DNA from: RGIG4097 sp964550635
Lineage (GTDB): Bacteria; Bacillota; Clostridia; Christensenellales; CAG-917
Length of the DNA: 9,964 nucleotides
Assembly (NCBI GenBank): GCA_964550635.1
Contig: CAZJZV010000030.1
Span: forward strand, 1 to 9,964
Direction of reading: 5' to 3'
Positions within the stretch are counted from its first letter, which is position 1; each line of letters begins with the position of its first letter. This document shows positions 1-6,656 of this stretch, one piece after another. The notes under the pieces were generated by a model, which was not told the DNA's origin, ran no database searches, and saw only the letters and a program-made list of their open reading frames with translations. Position numbers and translations under genes: made by a program.

Positions 1-1265
1 CAGATGCAGATGCAGATTCTCTTCACGTAAGTTTGGCAACGGAAGCATATTGCATAGGACCTGCGGAAAGTGCAAAGAGCTATTTGAACATACCGGCAAT
101 AATTTCTACAGCATTAATATCTGGAGCAGATGCAATACACCCCGGATACGGATTTATGTCGGAGCGAGCGGATTTTGCGGATATTTGTACTCAACATGGA
201 ATAGCATTTATCGGGCCGACAGCAGAATCTATCAGAAAAATGGGCGATAAGGCTCAAGCACGAGATACAATGAGGAGCAAAGATATTCCTATTACCCCCG
301 GAACCGATATTATAACTGATATAAAGACAGCAAAAAAAATGTGTCGTAAAATCGGATATCCAGTTATCGTCAAAGCAACTGCAGGCGGTGGAGGAAAAGG
401 CATGAGAATTGTCGAAAAAGAAGAAGAGTTAGAAGAAAATATCGTTTTCTGTAAAACAGAAGCGCAAAGATTTTTCGGAAATCCGGCTGTTTATATCGAA
501 AAATACCTTGTAAACCCAAGACATATTGAAGTTCAAATTCTTGCGGATAAATTCGGAAATGTTGTATATCTTGGGGAGCGAGATTGTTCTATTCAAAGAC
601 GTCATCAAAAATTGATAGAAGAAGCGCCATCTCCTGCAGTAAATGAAAAAGTTCGTGAAAAACTAGGCAAAACAGCAGTAAGAGTAGCAAAAGCGGTTAA
701 ATATGAAGGCGTTGGAACCGTAGAATTTTTACTTGATAAGAACAATGATTTTTATTTTATGGAGATGAATACACGATTGCAGGTTGAGCACGGTATATCG
801 GAAATGATTACGAATATTGACATTGTTCGGGAACAAATAAGAATAGCAGCAGGCTTACCGTTGTCAATAACACAGCGAGATATAACAATAAAAGGACACG
901 CAATAGAATGCAGAATTAATGCGGAAGATTCGGAAAGAAATTTCTTACCGGCAGCAGGAACGATAACAGGCTACATTGCCCCCGGAGGATTTGGAGTAAG
1001 AGTTGACTCGCACGTTTATTCAGGATATAAAATTCCGCCGTATTATGACTCGATGATAAGTAAACTTATGTGTTGGGCACCAACCAGAGAAGAAGCAAGA
1101 CGAAGAATGTATCGAGCACTTAAAGAATATGTAATTACAGGGGTAAAAACCACATTACCGTTTTATCAAGACTTAATAGAAGATGAAGTTTTTACGGAAG
1201 GAAAGTTTGATACAGGATTTTTGGAAGATTATAACAAACGCAAATCGGAGAAAAATCAAAAATAA
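1..1265 (+). CDS. accC: Biotin carboxylase subunit of acetyl-CoA carboxylase, 5' end cut off by the window
   Basis: AccC carboxylates the biotin on the carrier protein AccB, using ATP and bicarbonate, in the cytoplasmic first step of fatty-acid synthesis. The reading frame is open from base 3 (DADSLHVSLATEAYCIG), so the TTG at 33 is an internal codon, not a start. By alignment from memory to the roughly 450-residue family, about 35 N-terminal residues (the start of the biotin carboxylase N-domain) lie upstream. Visible motifs are HPGYGF, the ATP-grasp glycine loop KATAGGGGKGM (about 370-405), ERDCSIQRRHQK, the catalytic FMEMNTRLQVEH (about 753-791), and APGGFGVR and PPYYDSMI of the C-domain. 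After VEH the usual PVTE reads GISE. The gene ends in TAA; the next gene starts 11 bases later and is probably co-transcribed. accB is normally just upstream but is outside the window. Pyruvate or propionyl-CoA carboxylase subunits share this fold; the short C-terminus without a biotinyl domain favours AccC. Confidence 0.95.
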   Translation, partial: DADADSLHVSLATEAYCIGPAESAKSYLNIPAIISTALISGADAIHPGYGFMSERADFADICTQHGIAFIGPTAESIRKMGDKAQARDTMRSKDIPITPGTDIITDIKTAKKMCRKIGYPVIVKATAGGGGKGMRIVEKEEELEENIVFCKTEAQRFFGNPAVYIEKYLVNPRHIEVQILADKFGNVVYLGERDCSIQRRHQKLIEEAPSPAVNEKVREKLGKTAVRVAKAVKYEGVGTVEFLLDKNNDFYFMEMNTRLQVEHGISEMITNIDIVREQIRIAAGLPLSITQRDITIKGHAIECRINAEDSERNFLPAAGTITGYIAPGGFGVRVDSHVYSGYKIPPYYDSMISKLMCWAPTREEARRRMYRALKEYVITGVKTTLPFYQDLIEDEVFTEGKFDTGFLEDYNKRKSEKNQK

Positions 1266-1276
1266 AAAGGAATAAC

Positions 1277-2389
1277 GTGAAAAAGATTATCAGTTTTTTG
1301 TTAATTTTTTCAATGTTACAACAGTGTTCACTCCCGGTGTTCTCTGCTGTATGGAGGGGACATGCCGAAATTACAGATGTAAAACAGCCCACAGAGGAAC
1401 AAATCTTTACGGGAGAAGTTGATAAAATCGAACAAAAAGAAGTCGTAACGATGGTTGTTTCACAAGTTTTACAAGGCGGAACAACATTTGAGGGTGATGA
1501 ATTTTTTGCAGAAGTTTCAGCCGATGTTGAAGGCAATGGAGGAATACTTTTACCGGTAGGAACACTTGCACATGGAACGGTAAGAAATATTACTGATCCA
1601 AAAAGAGGCGGTCGTGACGGGTGGATAGAAGTACATTTTGACTCACTGATAACACCTGACGGACGAGAGATTCCGATAAATGCAACAATGACAACAAAAA
1701 ATTCTGCTTCTAAAACAATCGCAAAAACGATAGGAGTGGACTCCGCATATACGGTTACAGGCAGTGTTGTAGGAGGCATTACAGCGTTAAATATTTTTGG
1801 AATAGAAGGCGCTATAGCCAGCAACGGATACACAATTCTAGGCGGACTGGCAGCAGGAGCTGCAATGGGACTTGTAATGAGTATTGTAAGGAAAGGAAAA
1901 GGTGTTTTAATTTCTCGAGGAGATGAAATCAAAGTCACAATGTTAACAGATTTAGAATTGCCTGTTCTAAAAAAAGAGGCTTTTAAACAACAAGAAATCT
2001 TCTATAACGGTTTAGATGTGGATATAGTCGATGTTTGGCTCGTACAAGACCCTTTTGGAGAGAGGAATACATTTGAATTAACACTTGAAATAAAAAATGC
2101 ATCAGACCAAAATTTTACAGCATTTGACGTTGCAGTTGTAAATGATATGAATAGAAAATTTTATCCTGCACTTTTTTTCAATGATGCAATGCCATTTTCA
2201 AAAATGAAATCAGGAACAAAAGTGAACGGGAAATTATATTTTTCGGTTGATGACCCAAAACGTAAACACTGGTTAGTTTTTTATGCTAGAGCAACAAGGA
2301 AACCTCTTGCAAAAATTTCAATAGATAATGCAAAACAAGAACTTAATATAAATTTTGAAAAAAAGAGGAAGACAAAGAAAAGCAAGTAA
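1277..2389 (+). CDS. Exported protein of unknown function with VirB10-like segment and glycine-rich hydrophobic stretch
   Basis: I do not recognise a named family. The GTG start is preceded by AAAAGGA at good spacing. Residues 1-24 form a signal peptide: MKK, a hydrophobic core, then a plausible signal peptidase I site near VFS/AVW. There is a cysteine at 17, but no proper lipobox. Residues about 45-140 look beta-rich and contain LPVGTLAHGTV, then RDGWIEVHFDSLITPDGREIPI. This resembles the 'pG(t/s).i.G.v ... R ... f..l..pdG..i.l' pattern of VirB10/TrbI-type barrels. A glycine-rich hydrophobic stretch follows (155-204, ends in GGLAAGAAMGLVMSIV), then GKGVLISRGDEIKVTM, again VirB10-like. Residues about 240-350 look like an Ig-like/DUF4352-type beta domain (LEIKNASDQNFTAFDVAVVND). 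The tail is very lysine-rich. No other secretion or conjugation gene is nearby, so a type IV secretion role is not supported; a cell-envelope role is inferred. It sits 11 bases behind accC and ends at a terminator. Confidence 0.75.
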   Translation: MKKIISFLLIFSMLQQCSLPVFSAVWRGHAEITDVKQPTEEQIFTGEVDKIEQKEVVTMVVSQVLQGGTTFEGDEFFAEVSADVEGNGGILLPVGTLAHGTVRNITDPKRGGRDGWIEVHFDSLITPDGREIPINATMTTKNSASKTIAKTIGVDSAYTVTGSVVGGITALNIFGIEGAIASNGYTILGGLAAGAAMGLVMSIVRKGKGVLISRGDEIKVTMLTDLELPVLKKEAFKQQEIFYNGLDVDIVDVWLVQDPFGERNTFELTLEIKNASDQNFTAFDVAVVNDMNRKFYPALFFNDAMPFSKMKSGTKVNGKLYFSVDDPKRKHWLVFYARATRKPLAKISIDNAKQELNINFEKKRKTKKSK

Positions 2390-2392
2390 AAA

Positions 2393-2428
2393 AGCCCCCC
2401 AATATAAAACTATAAAGGGGGCTCTTTT
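2393..2428 (+). terminator. Rho-independent terminator after the accC unit
   Basis: A perfect 7-bp GC-rich stem pairs AGCCCCC (2393-2399) with GGGGGCT (2417-2423) across a 17-base AT-rich loop. It is followed by CTTTT. It begins 3 bases after the stop codon of the exported-protein gene, so it should end the accC transcript and separate it from the aro operon. Confidence 0.85.
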
Positions 2429-2564
2429 GTGGTGTGTGTTTGAAAGAGAGTTGTTTTAAAAATAAGTAAAATTTAAAATCTCACATTGTTTTTATTAATA
2501 TAGAACATTTATAAAAGTTTTTCAAGATTTTAAGTGTATTTATTACAATTTATGTTAAATTTTA

Positions 2565-2593
2565 TTTACAATTAAGTTTATATACAGTAGAAT
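2565..2593 (+). promoter_or_regulatory. Sigma-70-type promoter of the aroCKB operon
   Basis: TTTACA (2565-2570) and TAGAAT (2588-2593) are separated by exactly 17 bases, each one mismatch from consensus. Predicted transcription would begin near base 2600. The -10 box overlaps the first in-frame ATG (2592), so that ATG would not be in the mRNA, which supports translation from 2616. The remaining upstream gap back to the terminator is AT-rich, and I see no riboswitch or operator there. Confidence 0.65.
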
Positions 2594-2615
2594 GGACAAT
2601 AGAAAGGCAGATATA

Positions 2616-3791
2616 ATGTTCAGGTTTTTAACATCAGGAGAATCACACGGAATTTCATTAAACGTAATTATAGATGGAATTCCCGCAGGAATTAATATAG
2701 ATGAGGATTATATAAACACGTGGTTGAGAAAGCGTCAAGTCGGATATGGACGAGGCGGAAGAATGAAGATAGAAACCGATAAAGTGAACATAAAATCCGG
2801 AGTAAGACTAGGGAAAACGACGGGAGCACCGATTGCCATTGAAATTGTAAATCGTGATTTTGAAAATTGGAAAATACCAATGTCCACGATGCCTGTAGAG
2901 AATACTGATGAAAATAAAAATAAAATAGCAGAAAAAGAAATCACAAATGTTCGTCCCGGACACGCAGATTATGCAGGAGCAATAAAATATGACCAAGCGG
3001 ACGTAAGAAATATTCTTGAGCGTTCGAGTGCAAGAGAAACAGCGGCGAGAGTAGCTGTTGGAGCGATTGCGAAATCTATTTTAAAAGAGTTTGGGATTGA
3101 AGGATTTTCGCATGTATTACAAATTGGACCAATAGAAGTTGATAAGAATGTTAAATTAAATTTAAAAGAAATAGAAGAAAATGATTTAAGAGTAACTGAC
3201 TTAAAAGCTTATGAACTAATGAAGGCAGAAATAGATAACGCAAAAGAAAAAGGAGATACTTTAGGAGGCAAGGTAGAGGTAATTTACACGAATTTACCGA
3301 TTGGTTTAGGTTCACATGTACAATGGGACAGGAAATTAGACGGACAAATTGCCCAAGCTGTAATGAGTATCCAAGCAGTAAAAGCAGTTGAAATCGGAAT
3401 GGGTGTTGAAGTTGCAAAGACATCGGGCAAAAGTACACATGATGAAATATTTTTTGATGAAGGAAAAGTATTCAGAAAAACGAACAATGCAGGCGGACTT
3501 GAAGGAGGAATGACAAATGGGGAGGACTTGGTTGTAAAGGCAAGTATGAAAGCAATTCCGACAATGAAAACACCGCTTTCATCAATAAATTTAAAAACGA
3601 AGCAAGCAATAGAAGCGCATTTTGAACGTTCCGATACTTGTGCCGTTTCTGCTTGCGGAATTGTAGCAGATGCAATGGTTGCGATAGTTTTAGTCAATGC
3701 GTTTATGGAAAAATTTGGTCAGGACAATATAGAACAAATGAAGAGAAATTATAAAGAATACAAAGAAATGTTGAGGGAACGATTTGAATAA
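2616..3791 (+). CDS. aroC: Chorismate synthase
   Basis: AroC converts 5-enolpyruvylshikimate-3-phosphate to chorismate using reduced FMN, the last step of the shikimate pathway. From ATG 2616 the protein is 391 residues and begins MFRFLTSGESHG, where homologues usually begin. AAAGG (2603-2607) lies 8 bases upstream. The earlier in-frame ATG at 2592 would add eight unconserved residues, has no good ribosome site and lies inside the promoter -10. Family motifs present are GESHG with His11, RPGHADYAG with His116, ERSSARETAARVAVGA (135-150), NAGGLEGGMTNG (291-302) and the C-terminal RSDTCAVSACGIVADAMVA (from 338). In that last signature the usual Glu before A-M-V is Asp352 and the usual VPAA reads VSAC; both look tolerable. 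It is the first gene of an operon whose next gene overlaps its stop by 8 bases. Confidence 0.96.
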   Translation: MFRFLTSGESHGISLNVIIDGIPAGINIDEDYINTWLRKRQVGYGRGGRMKIETDKVNIKSGVRLGKTTGAPIAIEIVNRDFENWKIPMSTMPVENTDENKNKIAEKEITNVRPGHADYAGAIKYDQADVRNILERSSARETAARVAVGAIAKSILKEFGIEGFSHVLQIGPIEVDKNVKLNLKEIEENDLRVTDLKAYELMKAEIDNAKEKGDTLGGKVEVIYTNLPIGLGSHVQWDRKLDGQIAQAVMSIQAVKAVEIGMGVEVAKTSGKSTHDEIFFDEGKVFRKTNNAGGLEGGMTNGEDLVVKASMKAIPTMKTPLSSINLKTKQAIEAHFERSDTCAVSACGIVADAMVAIVLVNAFMEKFGQDNIEQMKRNYKEYKEMLRERFE

Positions 3792-4308
3792 GAATATTGT
3801 TTTAGTCGGACTGTCAGGAAGCGGAAAAACCACTATAGGAAAAATTCTAAATAATTATACAAATTATACATTAATTGATACAGATGCAATTATAGAAGAA
3901 AAAGAAAGCAGAACAATTAACAATATTTTTGCGACCGATGGAGAAGAATATTTTAGAGATATAGAAACACAGATAGCGGAAGAAGTTTCCATCGAAGGAA
4001 ATCAAATTATTTCAACTGGAGGCGGAATAGTTTTAAGAAAGGAAAACTTAGATAATTTAAAACGAAACGGAATAATTTTTTATTTAAAAACGACTGTGGA
4101 AGTATTGTTAAAAAGGCTGGAAGGTGACAATTCACGCCCACTTTTAAAGACAAAAGATGTTAAGAAGAAACTTGAAAACATGTTTAGAGAAAGAAATAGT
4201 TTATATGAGGAAGCGGAAGTCATCATAGAAACGGATAAAATGTCAGCGGAAGAAACGGCGAAAGAAATATTGAGGATATATAATGAGAAGTGTCAAAGTC
4301 GGAATTAA
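3784..4308 (+). CDS. aroK: Shikimate kinase
   Basis: AroK phosphorylates shikimate at the 3-hydroxyl with ATP. At 174 residues it has the normal family length. It has the Walker A loop GLSGSGKT (9-16), the shikimate-binding DTD (Asp32, Asp34), FRDIE with Arg58, the GGG triplet (79-81), the lid arginine in NSRPLL (Arg118) and a C-terminal RNSLYEEAE segment. The start is a TTG, 8 bases inside the end of aroC. GAGGG at 3773-3777 is correctly placed, and no ATG or GTG exists between it and the P-loop, so TTG is the believable start. The 3' end overlaps aroB by 26 bases. This tight packing suggests translational coupling along aroC-aroK-aroB. It could equally be called aroL; no paralogue is visible to distinguish them. 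Confidence 0.95.
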   Translation: MNKNIVLVGLSGSGKTTIGKILNNYTNYTLIDTDAIIEEKESRTINNIFATDGEEYFRDIETQIAEEVSIEGNQIISTGGGIVLRKENLDNLKRNGIIFYLKTTVEVLLKRLEGDNSRPLLKTKDVKKKLENMFRERNSLYEEAEVIIETDKMSAEETAKEILRIYNEKCQSRN

Positions 4309-5365
4309 AGCAACAGAGGAAAGAGAATACCCGATATATATCGGGGAAAACTTGTTGGAACAAGCAAATGAATTAATTACACAAAATTGTAAGGCAACAA
4401 AGTACCTGATAATTACAAATGAAAAAATAAATAATCTTTGGGGCGACAAACTCAAAATTGAAAACTCTGAAAAATTTATTATTCCGGACGGAGAAAAATT
4501 CAAAAATTTTGAAACACTAATTTCCATATTAGAAAAAGCCTCAGAACTGAGATTAGACAGGAAGTGCGCATTTGTGGCATTTGGGGGCGGTGTAATTGGA
4601 GATATAACAGGTTTTGCAGCGTCAATATACAGAAGGGGAGTAAATTTTATACAAATTCCGACGACTATACTAGCGCAAGTTGATTCGTCAGTAGGAGGGA
4701 AAACCGCAGTCAATAACGGATACGGAAAGAATTTAATAGGAACTTTTTATCAACCCAAGCTTGTAATTTCAGACACAAAAACACTTGTTACACTTGACGA
4801 AAGGCAATTAAAAACAGGATTGGCGGAAGTTGTAAAATATGCCTTTATAGAAAAATCTTGTGAGGAGAACTTTAATTTTATTGAATTTTTAGAGAATAAT
4901 ATAGAAGAAATCAAAAATTTAAACCTGCAATATGTCGATGAAATGATTGAAATATGCTGTAAAATAAAGTCAGCTGTTGTAAATCGAGATGAAAAAGAAA
5001 ACGGATTGAGAGCAATACTTAATTTGGGACATACATATGGACACGCATTGGAAAAATGTTCAAATTATTCTGTATTTACGCACGGAGAAGCAGTTGCAGT
5101 AGGTTTACAGGTATGTTTTGACTTAAGTCTTGCTCTAAATTTAATTAGTGAAGAATACTATGAGAGAGCGACAAAATTGATTAATAAATTTGAATTTAAT
5201 CTTCCAGAACACGAATATTATGAACCGGAGGAACTTATTGAAGCAATGAAATTCGACAAAAAAGTTGAAGCAGGAAAAGTAAGATTTGTACTTCCAACAA
5301 ATATAGGTGAAGTTAAAATTTTTGATAATATAAATAGAAATATTTTGCAAGAAATATTAAAATAA
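4283..5365 (+). CDS. aroB: 3-dehydroquinate synthase
   Basis: AroB converts DAHP to 3-dehydroquinate, the second shikimate-pathway step, using NAD and a divalent metal, usually zinc. The 360-residue length is typical. The NAD-binding loop is FGGGVIGDITGF (100-111), followed by IPTTILAQVDSSVGGKTAVN (125-144) and NLIGTFYQP (150-158). The expected metal ligands are Glu182 (in GLAEVVKYA), His250 (in LNLGHTYGHALE) and His267 (in THGEAVAVGL); all are present. The start ATG lies within the end of aroK, with GAGG (4272-4275) 7 bases upstream. It is the last gene of the operon. The 78-base gap before surE shows no clear hairpin terminator, so some read-through is possible. Confidence 0.96.
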   Translation: MRSVKVGIKATEEREYPIYIGENLLEQANELITQNCKATKYLIITNEKINNLWGDKLKIENSEKFIIPDGEKFKNFETLISILEKASELRLDRKCAFVAFGGGVIGDITGFAASIYRRGVNFIQIPTTILAQVDSSVGGKTAVNNGYGKNLIGTFYQPKLVISDTKTLVTLDERQLKTGLAEVVKYAFIEKSCEENFNFIEFLENNIEEIKNLNLQYVDEMIEICCKIKSAVVNRDEKENGLRAILNLGHTYGHALEKCSNYSVFTHGEAVAVGLQVCFDLSLALNLISEEYYERATKLINKFEFNLPEHEYYEPEELIEAMKFDKKVEAGKVRFVLPTNIGEVKIFDNINRNILQEILK

Positions 5366-5381
5366 ATCGGCAATTTGAAGT

Positions 5382-5410
5382 ATCAATACATTTTTAATTA
5401 TAAGTATAAT
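5382..5410 (+). promoter_or_regulatory. Possible promoter of surE
   Basis: A perfect TATAAT -10 box lies at 5405-5410. The hexamer 17 bases upstream (ATCAAT, 5382-5387) is a poor -35. The position, 34 bases before the surE start and after the end of aroB, makes a separate surE promoter plausible. The weak -35 keeps confidence low. Confidence 0.4.
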
Positions 5411-5443
5411 AGTAAATACCCCGTATAAAGCAAAGGAGAATTT

Positions 5444-6238
5444 ATGAAGATTTTAATGTCAAATGATGACGGAATGTACGCAGTAGGAATTTCTGTTTTA
5501 GCACGAGCATTGAGCAACGCAGGTCACGAGGTATATATAGTTGCACCCGATCAAGAAAGAAGTGCAGCAGGACACTCATTAACACTGCATACCCCTTTGC
5601 GAGTAACGGAAATAGAACCTCGCTACGGAGCAAAACGATGCTGGAAAACAAACGGAACGCCCGGAGATTGTGTAAAAATAGCAATTAATGCAGTATTAGA
5701 ACAAAATGAACTTCCTGATATGGTTATTTCAGGAATAAATCATGGCCCCAATCTTGGTTCTGATATTATGTACTCAGGAACCGTAAGTTGTGCAATGGAA
5801 GGAGCAGTTATGGGATATCCCAGTCTTGCCGTTTCCTATTGCGGAAATGATTATGTTCCGAATAATTTTGAATATGCGGCAAATTTGGTAGTTAAATTTC
5901 TTCCCAAATTAGCAGAAATCAATTTCCCAAAACGAACAATAATGAACATTAATGTTCCCGGTTGCAAAGAACAAGATATAAATGGCGTTGTCATAACAAC
6001 GCTTGGCGCAAAAACGTACACGAATGAATATGAAAAAAGGATTGACCCAAGAGGAAAAGAATATTACTGGATGGCAGGTGAATTAGTCACAGAGGGCAAA
6101 AACGACAGAACTGATATTAACGCAATCAGATGGAATAAAGTTTCAATAACTCCCGTAACTTTTGAAATGACCCACAGAAGTATTATTCCCGCATTGGAAA
6201 AAGCATTTTGTCCTGATGGACAGTGCGACTGGTTATAA
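5444..6238 (+). CDS. surE: 5'-nucleotidase / survival protein SurE
   Basis: SurE is a divalent-metal-dependent phosphatase that removes phosphate from nucleoside 5'- or 3'-monophosphates and can act on short polyphosphate; it is linked to stress survival. The 264-residue protein opens with MKILMSNDDG, giving the metal ligands Asp8 and Asp9. APDQERSAAGHSLTL supplies Ser40, and SGINHGPNLG supplies Asn99, the remaining expected ligands. YSGTVSCAMEGAVMG (110-124) is the usual following helix. The start ATG has a strong AAAGGAG at 5432-5438. The C-terminus is complete, with a terminator 12 bases downstream. The MYAVGI after NDDG, where many relatives have a residue pattern like I.A.GI, is ordinary variation. 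Nothing in the context modifies the assignment. Confidence 0.95.
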   Translation: MKILMSNDDGMYAVGISVLARALSNAGHEVYIVAPDQERSAAGHSLTLHTPLRVTEIEPRYGAKRCWKTNGTPGDCVKIAINAVLEQNELPDMVISGINHGPNLGSDIMYSGTVSCAMEGAVMGYPSLAVSYCGNDYVPNNFEYAANLVVKFLPKLAEINFPKRTIMNINVPGCKEQDINGVVITTLGAKTYTNEYEKRIDPRGKEYYWMAGELVTEGKNDRTDINAIRWNKVSITPVTFEMTHRSIIPALEKAFCPDGQCDWL

Positions 6239-6250
6239 ATTAATTAATTT

Positions 6251-6278
6251 AAAATCCACCGATACAGGTGGATTTTTT
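6251..6278 (+). terminator. Rho-independent terminator between convergent surE and yraN
   Basis: A perfect 10-bp stem pairs AAAATCCACC (6251-6260) with GGTGGATTTT (6267-6276) around a 6-base loop. A run of six T covers the end of the stem and the two bases after it (6273-6278). It should end surE transcription. Read on the minus strand, the stem is the same but is followed by AAATTAATT, so termination of the yraN unit there is possible but less certain. Confidence 0.8.
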
Positions 6279-6286
6279 AATGAAAA

Positions 6287-6646
6287 TTAATTTACATTTA
6301 TATTTTTTAAATGTTCTATTTTCGGATTTTGGATACCAATTACCGCAATAGCATCAATCCTGAATTTTTTTACATTATTTTGCTGTATATATGAAAAAGC
6401 ACCCATAACAATTTTTTGTAATTTTGATTTATTAATTGACTCAAAGGGGTGCCCAAATCCCATTGTTTTTCTGGTTTTTACCTCAACAAAAACAATCGTA
6501 TCGCCATCTTTTGCAATAATATCAATCTCACAATTTCTGGAGAAATGAATATTTCTCTCAATTATCTTGTAACCCAACTTTTCAAGATAATCTGCAGCAA
6601 TATTTTCCCCTTTTTGACCGGTAATTTTTGTTGAGATACTAATAAT
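6287..6646 (-). CDS. yraN: YraN-family (UPF0102) nuclease-fold protein, apparent ATT start
   Basis: YraN proteins have a restriction-endonuclease-like fold related to Holliday-junction resolvases; their cellular role is unsettled. The frame encodes the full domain: GQKGENIAADYLEKLGYKIIERN, then CEIDIIAKDGDTIVFVEVKTR with the core Asp42, Glu55 and Lys57 (numbered from 6646). No ATG, GTG or TTG lies in frame between the preceding TGA and the conserved GQKGEN. The only in-frame candidate, TTG at 6577, would delete the first helix. AAGGA at 6656-6652 sits 5 bases before ATT at 6646 (8 before a second ATT at 6643), so an ATT start giving about 119 residues, the usual family length, is the best reading. 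Alternatives are a start codon lost by mutation or a sequence error. The gene begins 8 bases after the stop of the upstream gene and is probably translationally coupled to it. Confidence 0.8.
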   Translation of the reverse strand: MISISTKITGQKGENIAADYLEKLGYKIIERNIHFSRNCEIDIIAKDGDTIVFVEVKTRKTMGFGHPFESINKSKLQKIVMGAFSYIQQNNVKKFRIDAIAVIGIQNPKIEHLKNINVN

Positions 6647-6651
6647 TCTAA

Positions 6652-6656
6652 TCCTT
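6652..6656 (-). promoter_or_regulatory. Shine-Dalgarno site for yraN
   Basis: AAGGA on the minus strand overlaps the TAA stop of the upstream gene (6655-6657). Its distance to ATT 6646 matches that of the other genes here, whose GG-to-start gaps run from about 4 to 8 bases. It is the main argument that translation starts at or near this ATT rather than at the internal TTG. Confidence 0.55.

Noticed and set aside
3..17. Short GATGCA repeat at the left edge
   Set aside because: Only two and a half units, and it encodes the conserved Asp/Ala-rich AccC segment; coincidental codon repetition.
33..35. TTG as the start of accC
   Set aside because: The frame continues upstream to base 3 with conserved AccC residues (DADSLHVSL), so the gene simply enters from outside the window.
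1192..1938. Long minus-strand open frame of 248 codons
   Set aside because: It lies antisense across the exported-protein gene and the end of accC. Its product is low-complexity (Pro, Ser, Thr, Ile) with no domain, while the plus-strand frame has a signal peptide, ribosome site and coherent domains.
1277..2389. Type IV secretion or conjugation component
   Set aside because: The VirB10-like similarity is limited to short segments, and no other secretion or mobility gene is present, so I kept it as an exported protein of unknown function.
2429..2564. Possible riboswitch, leader peptide or small RNA before aroC
   Set aside because: The stretch is AT-rich with no stable stem, no tryptophan/tyrosine/phenylalanine-rich leader frame, and lies upstream of the best promoter.
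3284..3697. Minus-strand open frame of 137 codons inside aroC
   Set aside because: It is antisense to conserved chorismate synthase motifs and its composition is what reverse-frame translation of that gene gives.
4243..4713. Minus-strand open frame of 156 codons
   Set aside because: It is the shadow of aroK/aroB, which are unmistakable on the other strand; it shows no motif of its own.
6449..6634. Plus-strand open frame of 61 codons
   Set aside because: It is antisense to the conserved YraN domain and has no ribosome site or recognisable content.
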